From Glaciecola sp965658765 (GTDB lineage Bacteria; Pseudomonadota; Gammaproteobacteria; Enterobacterales; Alteromonadaceae): a stretch of 64,000 nucleotides of DNA. The stretch spans positions 1 to 64,000 of the forward strand of contig CBFHTO010000014.1 of NCBI GenBank assembly GCA_965658765.1, given 5' to 3'. Made by a program: the position numbers and the translations under genes. Below are positions 51,426-59,898 of the stretch, one piece after another. The notes under the pieces are model-generated. The model made no database searches. It was not told the DNA's origin and was given only the letters and a program-made list of their open reading frames with translations. The first letter of the stretch is position 1; every line of letters starts with the position of its first letter.

Positions 51426-53303
51426 TTAGAGGCCACTGCCATTTAGTAATAAATGAACACCGATACTGGCCACATATCCTAAGGCTATCACTGGTGTCCA
51501 CTTGAGATGCGCCATGAAGGTATATTTACCCCTAGCGGCACCTAGCAGGGCAACACCAGCTGCAGAACCTATTGCTAGCATACTTCCACCAACACCCGCG
51601 GTCAGTGTAACCAACTGCCATTGTTCAAGTGGCATGACGGGATCCATCGTTAATACGGCAAACATCACCGGAATGTTATCTACAATCGCAGATAATACAC
51701 CTACAAGCGTATTCGCCCAGATGGGGCCTAAATCGTTGTACATCAATTCAGATATAATGGCCATATATCCAAATTGACTAAGACCTGCTACGCATAAAAT
51801 AACGCCATAGAAGAAAAGCAAGGTATCCCACTCGGCTCTTGCAACTTTCTCCATAACATCAAATTCTTTTACGTCGGCTCGCTGATCAGTCATGTCTTCA
51901 AACATTTCAACCGCGCCGATGCTATTGCCATTTTCATCTCTTATGGGAGCGGCACTGAACATTAAATACGCGCCCAAATTATCAAAATAGTTCGCGGCAT
52001 CGTAAGACTTTCCATCTATTGGGTTATCTCGATATTGACCTCTGTAGTGCTGTCGCACACCCGTTTCTGATTTATCGTCAAGCACAACATCTGCAAGCGT
52101 TGGACGCTCCTTTTTATAGAACGCTTTCCACTGGTCTTTTTTACCAATCATTTCAGCAGCTTTAATACCAGTAAGCTTCTCTAAGGCAGGGTTCCAATGT
52201 GTGACAGTATGGTTGTTGTCAATTATAAATGCAGGGTATTGCTGCTCGTTGATATGATCGCCGATTCTTTCTCCATAACTTTCTAGTACTTTTAAGGGAT
52301 TATTGTGTGATTCGTTTCTACCACCGAAGATAGAATCCGCAGCGATGGTTTTACCTTCTTGACGCTTAAGGTAGAACGAGTAGAGGCCAAGGTATCCTAA
52401 ACCAAACATCATGCCTGTAGCTGGAGGTAAATGCAGCGCAGTATGGAAAGTGACGGCTGTGGCAATGGTTGCTAAGAATAGGCCGATCATAATTTGCGCG
52501 CCGCGTTTCATCACCACATGATCATCAGACGCTTCAGGTGCCCCTTTAGGCAAAGCGAAACTCATTATTACGGCTGGCACTAACCAGTTAACTACTGATG
52601 GAACAAAAATTGGAATAAATTCTAAGAATTCTACTTTACCCTTTTGCCACACCATCAGCGTGGTTATATCTCCAAACGGAGAAAAAGCCCCACCAGCGTT
52701 CGCAGCAATTATGACGTTGATACATGCAATCGATATAAATTTTAGATCTTTGCCACCAACGGCCATTACCACAGCACCCATCAAAAGAGCAGTGGTTAGG
52801 TTATCAGCGATAGGAGAGATGAAGAAAGCCAGCACCCCCGTTATCCAAAAGACCTTTTTGAGAGAATATCCACGAGAAACTAAAAATGCACGCAAAGCTT
52901 GAAATACGTTGCGTTCTTCAAGCGCATTGATGTAAGTCATGGCAACTAAAAGAAACAAGAATAACTCTGCATATTCGATAATAGCGTGTTTTATTGCGTC
53001 ATGCGCATAGTCTGACATACCGATGTCTTTAAATGCCAATGCAACTAAAATCCAAATTACACCAGCTGCAAAAAGAACCGGTTTACTTTTCAGTAAGTGA
53101 ATCTCTTCTTCTAATGGTACAAGTGAATAAGCTAGGACAAAAATTGCGACTGCGGCATAGCCATAAAAAGTGGCACTAAGATCGGGTATTGTAATATCAC
53201 CTGATGCAAACGAATTAAACGGCAGTAAAAGTAGGGTGGCGAACGTTAACAGCAAACGAAAGCTTAGGTAATTGCTCATAGATTGAAGTATCGACGTATT
53301 CAT
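51426..53303 (-). CDS. nhaD: NhaD-type Na+/H+ antiporter with inserted PAS domain
   Basis: 625-residue protein. The first half (about residues 1-312) has a signal-like start and NhaD membrane segments with the conserved SPIADNLTTALLMGAV and NAGGAFSPFGDITTLMVW. The second half resumes at KVARAEWDTLLFFYGVIL, then VDNIPVMFAV and the glycine-rich VGGSMLAIGSAAGVALLG. Between them, at about 345-475, lies a cytoplasmic PAS domain: YPAFIIDNNHTVTHWNPALE, then ending GAVEMFEDMTDQR. Ordinary NhaD is near 470 residues, so the insertion explains the extra length. It is a single gene with its own terminator. The domain could sense redox or a ligand; none is proven. Confidence 0.92.
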   Translation of the reverse strand: MNTSILQSMSNYLSFRLLLTFATLLLLPFNSFASGDITIPDLSATFYGYAAVAIFVLAYSLVPLEEEIHLLKSKPVLFAAGVIWILVALAFKDIGMSDYAHDAIKHAIIEYAELFLFLLVAMTYINALEERNVFQALRAFLVSRGYSLKKVFWITGVLAFFISPIADNLTTALLMGAVVMAVGGKDLKFISIACINVIIAANAGGAFSPFGDITTLMVWQKGKVEFLEFIPIFVPSVVNWLVPAVIMSFALPKGAPEASDDHVVMKRGAQIMIGLFLATIATAVTFHTALHLPPATGMMFGLGYLGLYSFYLKRQEGKTIAADSIFGGRNESHNNPLKVLESYGERIGDHINEQQYPAFIIDNNHTVTHWNPALEKLTGIKAAEMIGKKDQWKAFYKKERPTLADVVLDDKSETGVRQHYRGQYRDNPIDGKSYDAANYFDNLGAYLMFSAAPIRDENGNSIGAVEMFEDMTDQRADVKEFDVMEKVARAEWDTLLFFYGVILCVAGLSQFGYMAIISELMYNDLGPIWANTLVGVLSAIVDNIPVMFAVLTMDPVMPLEQWQLVTLTAGVGGSMLAIGSAAGVALLGAARGKYTFMAHLKWTPVIALGYVASIGVHLLLNGSGL

Positions 53304-53468
53304 CTTATATCCAATAGGTGGTTCTTTTAATGAAATGTGGCAGGGAAACTATCACTGCCAGAACACCTGAGCAATTACACCTTTGGGTGAGATGAGGTAT
53401 TTTGACTATTTTTATAAGAAATATTACTGATCACCAAAATACCAAGATGATAGTAAATACTCACTAGT

Positions 53469-53915
53469 TTACCATGTACCCGTATTGTCCATAGACACCC
53501 ATGGTTCTTTTGCATCTAGCGCTTTGCCTTTTTGTAAAAGCTCGATAGAAATACCGTCAGGCGATTTCACAAACGCCATATGTCCGTCTCTAGGAGGGCG
53601 GTTAATAATAACCCCAGCGTCTTGCAGTTTTTTGCATAAGGCATAGATGTTTTCAACACGAAACGCTAGGTGTCCAAAAGCTCTTCCATTTGCATAAGGC
53701 TCATCTTGTGGGTCCCAGTTATAGGTCAGCTCAAGTAAAGGCGATTGTCTGTCTTTGGCAAGGGCTTTATCTTCAGGGGCTGCAAGATAGACGAGTGTGA
53801 AGCGACCTTTATCACTTTCGTAACGATTAATTTCAACTAGGCCCAAAAGGTCGCAATAGAAAGCCATTGACTCAGATAAGTCGCTCACTCTCACCATAGT
53901 GTGTAAATACTGCAT
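53469..53915 (-). CDS. VOC family protein, lactoylglutathione lyase-like
   Basis: 148-residue glyoxalase/VOC fold protein. Two beta-alpha-beta-beta-beta modules are suggested by LHTMVRVSDLSESMAFYCDLLG and GRAFGHLAFRVENIYALCKK. The metal ligands His and Glu appear in LHTMV, LLELTYNW, FGHLAF and ISIELLQ, close to the GloA set (His, Glu, His, Glu). The ATG at 53915 is chosen: AAGGAG lies 7 bases upstream. GloA is usual at about 130-150 residues. GloA is likely but other VOC enzymes cannot be excluded. Confidence 0.88.
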   Translation of the reverse strand: MQYLHTMVRVSDLSESMAFYCDLLGLVEINRYESDKGRFTLVYLAAPEDKALAKDRQSPLLELTYNWDPQDEPYANGRAFGHLAFRVENIYALCKKLQDAGVIINRPPRDGHMAFVKSPDGISIELLQKGKALDAKEPWVSMDNTGTW

Positions 53916-54122
53916 ATAACTCCTTAGTATCACTTAAAAATTCAATAATAAACCATTCTTAATATGGTTCTAGTTTTATCCAATATCACAGGGTACACTT
54001 GTATAAACAACAAGCAAAAATTAAATCGAAACTTTGCTGTTAAACAAGAAATACAAACGACATCAGAATAATGATGATGGTCTATTGAGCTAATACTAAT
54101 AAATAAAAAGAGAAATCGCCCA

Positions 54123-55811
54123 ATGAAAAATATTACTTTTCTTGTTCTTAGTCTTATATGTTTTAGCAATTCTCTACTTGCTTACGACCGTATTACTGGT
54201 TTTCCTTTTGCGACGCGCTCGGAAGTGATTGCCCAAAATGGAATGGCAGCTACTAGCCAGCCACTTGCCACACAACTTGCCTTGGATATTTTGAAAAGAG
54301 GTGGTAATGCGGTGGATGCCGCCATCGCCGCAAATGCAATGCTTGGCTTGGTTGAACCTACAGGTTGTGGTATCGGCGGGGATTTATTTGCCATAGTGTG
54401 GGATGCAAAAACGCAAAAATTATATGGTTTGAATGCATCTGGCCGTTCTCCAAAATCACTCACTCTTGATTATTTTAAAGAAAATCGCATCGACAGTATC
54501 CCTAAATTTGGACCCTTGCCTGTTTCTGTACCTGGCGCGGTTGATGGTTGGTTTAAGTTACAAGAACGATTTGGCAGTATGAGCATGCAAGAAATTTTGG
54601 CACCTAGCATTGCTTACGCCAAAAGTGGATTCCCAGTTTCGGAGTTAATTGCTTACTATTTAGAGGTAAATCAAAAACGTATCGGGCATTATCCTGGCTT
54701 TACAGAGACATTCACGTTTGACGGTAAGACACCCAAAAAGGGACAAATATTTCGCAATCCTGCTCTTGCAAGTACCTATGAAAAAATCGCAACGGGTGGC
54801 CGTGACGCATTTTATAAAGGTGATATTGCACGGGTTATTGGAGCTTTTATGAAGGAGCAGGGTGGATTCTTGAGTTATGAAGACATGGCATCACATACCT
54901 CTGACTGGATAGAGCCGGTTTCGACTAATTATCGGGGATATGACGTTTGGGAGCTACCGCCTAATGGTCAAGGGATCGCGGCATTGCAAATTTTAAATAT
55001 TCTGGAACTTTATGATATCGAAGGTATGGGATTTGATTCACCAGAATATGTTCATACCTTTGTTGAGGCGAAAAAACTGGCGTTCGCAGATAGGGCAAAG
55101 TTTTATGCTGATCCAGACTTTAATGAAATCCCTGTTGATTGGCTTATATCAAAAGAGTACGCAAAGCAACGTCAAAAGTTAATCGATGCTTCACAAGCAG
55201 CAAAAAGGGTTGATGCTGGGCGACACGAGGGCGATACGATTTATTTAACCGTCGCCGACAAAGATGGAAACATGGTTTCGCTTATTCAAAGCAATTACCG
55301 TGGGATGGGTTCTGGTATGATCCCTACGGGGCTTGGCTTTGTGCTGCAAAATAGGGGAGAGATGTTTGCTCTTCAGCAAGGACATTTTAATCAGTATGCA
55401 CCAAATAAACGTCCTTTCCATACGATCATTCCTGCTTTTGTCACTAAAAATAACCAGCCATTAATGAGTTTTGGGGTCATGGGCGGAGGTACTCAACCTC
55501 AGATGCACGCTCAAATAGTGGTAAATATGATTGATTTTGGTATGAATTTACAAGAAGCTGGAGACGTGCCAAGAATTATTCATACTGGTTCGAGCACTCC
55601 GATGGGTAAAGTTATGACTGATGGCGGCTATATCAGCCTCGAATCGGGTTTCAGCCCACAAACACGGCGCGAATTGATCAAAAAAGGGCATGTTTTAAGG
55701 GATAGCTTAGGCGCTTTTGGTGGTTATCAAGCTATTATGTATGATGCAAAGAATGAAACTTATTTCGGCGCGTCTGAATCTCGTAAAGATGGACAAGCGG
55801 CAGGATATTAA
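54123..55811 (+). CDS. ggt: gamma-glutamyltranspeptidase
   Basis: 562-residue periplasmic enzyme that cleaves the gamma-glutamyl bond of glutathione. A signal peptide (about residues 1-20, ending SLLAYD) precedes the large subunit: GGNAVDAAIAANAMLGLVEP and ELPPNGQGIAALQIL. The autoproteolysis site is at the T in EGDTIYLTV (Thr-372, the small-subunit nucleophile), followed by GGGTQPQMHAQ. Length is typical. The stop is followed at once by the DyP ATG (no gap), so they form one operon. Confidence 0.95.
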   Translation: MKNITFLVLSLICFSNSLLAYDRITGFPFATRSEVIAQNGMAATSQPLATQLALDILKRGGNAVDAAIAANAMLGLVEPTGCGIGGDLFAIVWDAKTQKLYGLNASGRSPKSLTLDYFKENRIDSIPKFGPLPVSVPGAVDGWFKLQERFGSMSMQEILAPSIAYAKSGFPVSELIAYYLEVNQKRIGHYPGFTETFTFDGKTPKKGQIFRNPALASTYEKIATGGRDAFYKGDIARVIGAFMKEQGGFLSYEDMASHTSDWIEPVSTNYRGYDVWELPPNGQGIAALQILNILELYDIEGMGFDSPEYVHTFVEAKKLAFADRAKFYADPDFNEIPVDWLISKEYAKQRQKLIDASQAAKRVDAGRHEGDTIYLTVADKDGNMVSLIQSNYRGMGSGMIPTGLGFVLQNRGEMFALQQGHFNQYAPNKRPFHTIIPAFVTKNNQPLMSFGVMGGGTQPQMHAQIVVNMIDFGMNLQEAGDVPRIIHTGSSTPMGKVMTDGGYISLESGFSPQTRRELIKKGHVLRDSLGAFGGYQAIMYDAKNETYFGASESRKDGQAAGY

Positions 55812-56768
55812 ATGAGCCAAGCACAGAAAGGCATCTGCGCAGAGCCTAACTTACATTCTCTGTATTTGTTGTTTAATGTTGTGGACGAAGACATCGAATG
55901 CATTCGCTCTAAGCTTTCGAGGTTGCTGGATATTTTCGAACATTTTGATAATGAACATTATGAAGCGATGGTATCTGGTGTTATCGGCATAGGTCATGCA
56001 TTCTGGGAAGAATTATACGGTGAAACCCGTCCGATGCATTTGTCGCCTTTTCCAGACATGCAATGTGAGGACAGAGTTGCACCAGTCATCCTCGCTGATT
56101 TATTCATTCAAATAAGGGCAGACCGCTTAGATATATGCCAAGCGATGGGCATGGAAGTTATGCAGGTCTTAAAACTTCATACCGAATTGGTAGAACAGAT
56201 CCAAGGCTTTCGATATTTGGATGGCAGAGACTGGACCGGTTTCGTGATTGAGGACGCCAACCCAAGGGGTAGCAAAAAGTTTAAAGTAAGTTTGGTAGGT
56301 GATGAGGATCCCGTATTTACAGGCGGTTCATATATTCATATTCAGCGCTATCGCCATGACATGCAAAAGTGGAATACTCTTTCCGATAAGTATCAGCAAC
56401 AAGTAATGGGTAAAACAAAAGAGCACAATTTAGACGTAGTCGGTCCTGAGCTTGATTCACATGCGTTTAGGACGAAAATTGTGGGTCCCGGAGGGCAGTA
56501 TCCGATTTATCTCAATCAAAGCATGCCATATGGTGACATGACCGCTCAAGGTATATATTTTGTCGCCTGTAGCAGTCATCCTCAGTCATTTAAAGACTTG
56601 CTACATAGCCGGATTTATGGAGATTCAAATGGTCATTATGACCGTTTATTGGATTACACCGTCGCAGAGACGGGAGCTGCATTTTTCGCGCCGCCAATGA
56701 GCTTTATTCGTCAACAGGCGCTGTCACAGCAAGCTGAAGAGCTCGATAGTGATGTACTAGACAACTGA
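55812..56768 (+). CDS. DyP-type heme peroxidase
   Basis: 318-residue dye-decolorizing peroxidase. The family landmark YLDGRDWTGFVIEDANP holds the distal Asp (D137) with a GRD insertion relative to the usual DGTENP; H217 in ELDSHAFRT is the proximal heme ligand; the QSMPYG segment follows near residue 236. In that last segment the distal Arg expected two or three residues ahead of MPYG is replaced (YLNQSMPYG). No signal peptide, so probably cytoplasmic despite its position after ggt. No encapsulin gene nearby. Confidence 0.9.
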   Translation: MSQAQKGICAEPNLHSLYLLFNVVDEDIECIRSKLSRLLDIFEHFDNEHYEAMVSGVIGIGHAFWEELYGETRPMHLSPFPDMQCEDRVAPVILADLFIQIRADRLDICQAMGMEVMQVLKLHTELVEQIQGFRYLDGRDWTGFVIEDANPRGSKKFKVSLVGDEDPVFTGGSYIHIQRYRHDMQKWNTLSDKYQQQVMGKTKEHNLDVVGPELDSHAFRTKIVGPGGQYPIYLNQSMPYGDMTAQGIYFVACSSHPQSFKDLLHSRIYGDSNGHYDRLLDYTVAETGAAFFAPPMSFIRQQALSQQAEELDSDVLDN

Positions 56769-57055
56769 CTAGGTGCAAATAATCTGTCACTATAGCAAAG
56801 ATCAACAGACACTAGTCTACAGCTTTGATATTTCTCATACTCGCACGAAAAGCAGCGCCTATTTCATACTTCACGCCTATTACAGACAACGTTAAACTTG
56901 AACTAATTGCTAATCGCAACACTATCAATACGGACAGTCAATCCGATAGTAACGCAACGACTCGGTGTTGACAGTGCAATACGATTTCAACCACTCTAGA
57001 TTTTCGCCCTGAATTTACATGTATGTCAAACGCGCAAGGCAATTAAAGGATTGTA

Positions 57056-58132
57056 ATGTTAAAAATTTTAATATCTATCGTAACATTGTTGAGCTTCGCT
57101 TCGTGTCATTCAATCGCACAAACGCTTGAATCAGATCCCTTGGTAATCGGTACGAAAGTGGCGCCTCCTTTTGTTGTTAAAAACGACCAGGGTGAGTTTG
57201 AAGGTATCTCCATAGAGATGTGGAGCCATATGGCTGAAAAACTTGATTTACGCTATCGGTTTGAAGAAGCTGATCTAGCGCAATTAATTGAGGGACTTGA
57301 GCAGAAGCATTACGACGCATCTATTTCTGCCATCACGGTCACATCTGACCGGCTCGAGAGCATTGATTTTACCCATCCGTTCTTTACTACTGGACTTGCT
57401 ATTGCAACTACCAAAAATGAAAGTTCGTGGACAAGTGCCTTAGCTCGGTTTTTCTCTTGGGAGTTTTTGGTCGCGCTTTCTGGTTTATGTGTGGTGCTTT
57501 TGGCGGTAGGGTTTGTGTTATGGCTGTTTGAACGTAAGCGCAATACAGAGCAATTCGGCGGCTCGGCAGCGCAAGGTTTGGGCGCTAGCTTTTGGTGGGC
57601 AGCAGTGACCATGACAACTGTTGGCTATGGCGATAAAGCGCCCACTACGCTTGGCGGGAGAGTAGTAGGCTTGGTCTGGATGTTTGCCGCGATAATTATT
57701 ATCAGTAGTTTTACCGCAGCCATTGCAACAAGCTTAACGGTTAGTCAACTTGAATCATCCATTGAAAGCATCGATGACTTATATGGTGCGAAGGTGGTGA
57801 CATTGCCTAATTCTGCCAGCGCCACTTTTTTATCGTCAATAAACGTGAATTATACGACAAGGTCTGATTTACCCAGCGCATTAGAAGAACTTAGACAAGG
57901 CAGTATAGAAGCAGTGGTTTACGATAAACCTATCCTTCAGTATTTAGCTAACACGCAATTCGATGATGAGATATTGATATTACCAGGAGAAATCGAAAGA
58001 CAAGACTACGCCATCGGTTTACCTGTAAATAGTCCACTAAGAGAGCCGCTCAACAAGGAATTGTTATCGCTTATAGAAAGCGAAAAGTGGGAAGTCATCA
58101 AAGAGAAATACTTAGGTTCGGGTGAAGAATAA
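57056..58132 (+). CDS. GluR0-like ligand-gated ion channel (ionotropic glutamate receptor family)
   Basis: 358 residues. A signal peptide (about 1-21) is followed by ligand lobe S1 (about 25-120; amino-acid-carboxylate Arg expected in TSDRLESIDFT, R99). Then come membrane helix M1 (135-158), pore helix and the potassium-type filter TTVGYGD (187-193), M2 (203-228), and lobe S2 (235-355), with VVYDKP giving Asp-290 as a candidate for the ligand amino group. This is the bacterial two-helix ionotropic glutamate receptor design (as Synechocystis GluR0), ligand-gated and potassium-selective. No partner gene nearby. Confidence 0.92.
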   Translation: MLKILISIVTLLSFASCHSIAQTLESDPLVIGTKVAPPFVVKNDQGEFEGISIEMWSHMAEKLDLRYRFEEADLAQLIEGLEQKHYDASISAITVTSDRLESIDFTHPFFTTGLAIATTKNESSWTSALARFFSWEFLVALSGLCVVLLAVGFVLWLFERKRNTEQFGGSAAQGLGASFWWAAVTMTTVGYGDKAPTTLGGRVVGLVWMFAAIIIISSFTAAIATSLTVSQLESSIESIDDLYGAKVVTLPNSASATFLSSINVNYTTRSDLPSALEELRQGSIEAVVYDKPILQYLANTQFDDEILILPGEIERQDYAIGLPVNSPLREPLNKELLSLIESEKWEVIKEKYLGSGEE

Positions 58133-58277
58133 TTGTATCTTTTACGATGAGCATAAGTCGTACAAAGGCTAAACCTCTTGTTTTATCGTTGAAAGCTAGC
58201 AGACTTGGCTATGGCTTGCTCGTTGACGATGTCGGGCTTTCTCAGTCCCAATGCTTCTTATACGTGATTAAGATTGC

Positions 58278-58550
58278 TTAACTGGATACACTACAGCATG
58301 GAAATCCAAGACAGCATACAAACCAGTAATCGCGGCGATACTGTCTCGAGTGGAAATCTGCAATAAGTTTGACTAGTAATTGCTCGATTAATGCAAATAC
58401 TCCCAATCCAGTAATCATCACTAAAGGATACAACACTAAACTAGCAAATAAACTCATTTGAAGCTTCAATATGAATGGCAGGCTGCCAATGAATAAAAGT
58501 GCAGCAAAGCCTAACAATCGGAAAATAGAAATAAGAAAAGAGTGAGTCAT
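58278..58550 (-). CDS. uncharacterised small membrane protein
   Basis: 90 residues with two or three hydrophobic segments (about 7-30, 33-60) and a C-terminal CCLGFPCC segment. No family recognised. A TAGGTAC ribosome-binding-like stretch precedes the ATG. Codon use and the hydrophobic segments support a gene, but it may be spurious. Confidence 0.4.
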   Translation of the reverse strand: MTHSFLISIFRLLGFAALLFIGSLPFILKLQMSLFASLVLYPLVMITGLGVFALIEQLLVKLIADFHSRQYRRDYWFVCCLGFPCCSVSS

Positions 58551-58716
58551 AATTAGTACCTATACATAAAATTAAACTGTCTAGTAACGGACTATAAGGA
58601 TTTGTGTGGCGACTAACAAAGGTAATATATTCAGCTTATGAGTGAAATTTATTCATCTTTATGACTTTTTTAAAACGCGTCGTTTACTATTTGTTGGCCG
58701 AACGCTAAGTTAGTAG

Positions 58717-59610
58717 TTACTCATTTTGACTCAAATAAGGTGATTTCTTTAGCCAATCTAAAAAGCATTCGATTTCATGTCTGTGGGAATTTTCACTTTT
58801 TAGGACGGCATACAGGTCTTTGTCGTACTTTACGTTAATATTGAACAGCTTAATAAGATTGCCTGAATTTACTGTTTTTTGCTCAATAGGAAATATGCCA
58901 AGCGCGATGCCTAAGCCTTCCTCTGCGGCCTTAATCGCGTCGTCGTACCTATCAAAAGACAAAACATGATTACTTTCGATTTTCGGTAAAGTAAGCTCAT
59001 CAGCAAACCTTCCCCATACATTTTCTAAACTACTGATATTGATAAGAGGTAAATGACTCAATGCGTCTAAACTATCCAATTTGTTGTTGGCAAAAAATGT
59101 TTTAGAACATACCAGAGAGACATAAATATCACTTAATTTCTGGGAAACGAGGTCGGTCCAATCTCCGTTCCCAATTCGAAGCGCTAGATCATAATCTTCA
59201 TAACGTAAATCAATGACTTCTCCAGACGTTTCAATACGCAAATCAATGTTTGGGTGTGCTTTTTGAAAGTGGCCGAGTTGAGGAATGATAATATGAGTGG
59301 CTAATGTACTAAAAGTTGTCACTTTGATTGTCGGTTGTAAAAATTGATTTTTGAGTTGTTTTGTTCCTTCCTCAAAACTAGTCAGCCCTTGTTGAACAAA
59401 AGAAAGGTAGAATTTACCAGCCGCATTGAGCGTTACACCGCGGCTTTTCCGTTGAAACAATTGCATACCTAACACTTCTTCAAGAGTTTTTATTTGATGA
59501 CTGACTGCAGATGGCGTAATGAATAGTTCAGCAGCGGCAAGTTTAAAGCTCGATGTTCTTGCGGCGGCTTCAAATAACTGAAGTAGATGAGGGGACGGGT
59601 ATTTTTTCAT
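58717..59610 (-). CDS. LysR family transcriptional regulator (GcvA-like)
   Basis: 297-residue LysR-type regulator. The N-terminal HTH (about residues 15-65: SFKLAAAELFITPSAVSHQI, TLEEVLGMQLFQRKSRGVTL) is followed by the effector-binding domain with VTTFSTLATHIIIPQL and DLRIETSGEVIDL, resembling the GcvA/AmpR group. It lies downstream of the RND pump genes on the same strand, separated by 288 bases, so it may regulate them, but LysR genes often regulate divergent neighbours. Target unknown. Confidence 0.92.
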   Translation of the reverse strand: MKKYPSPHLLQLFEAAARTSSFKLAAAELFITPSAVSHQIKTLEEVLGMQLFQRKSRGVTLNAAGKFYLSFVQQGLTSFEEGTKQLKNQFLQPTIKVTTFSTLATHIIIPQLGHFQKAHPNIDLRIETSGEVIDLRYEDYDLALRIGNGDWTDLVSQKLSDIYVSLVCSKTFFANNKLDSLDALSHLPLINISSLENVWGRFADELTLPKIESNHVLSFDRYDDAIKAAEEGLGIALGIFPIEQKTVNSGNLIKLFNINVKYDKDLYAVLKSENSHRHEIECFLDWLKKSPYLSQNE

Positions 59611-59898
59611 TAATAGCGTTACGCAACAAATGTAGTACTCCGTAAACGATACACTAAATTCACATGAATTTCATTCAGCTATTCCTTAATTTTCAGTCTA
59701 TCAATGTATGGTTCAACTAGAAAAAAACGCCTCTAAATATTTTCAAGATCATATAGTTTCCATTCGAACGATTTGGGGCCAATGGTTTGTCTAAGCAGCA
59801 CTAGTTTTATACTTAAGAACCTTTAAAAGTTTACAAGCGCAACGGCAAGAAACAAAATTGGCGTTAAATCTAATAAAGTCTCAACAAAAATTATTTTT

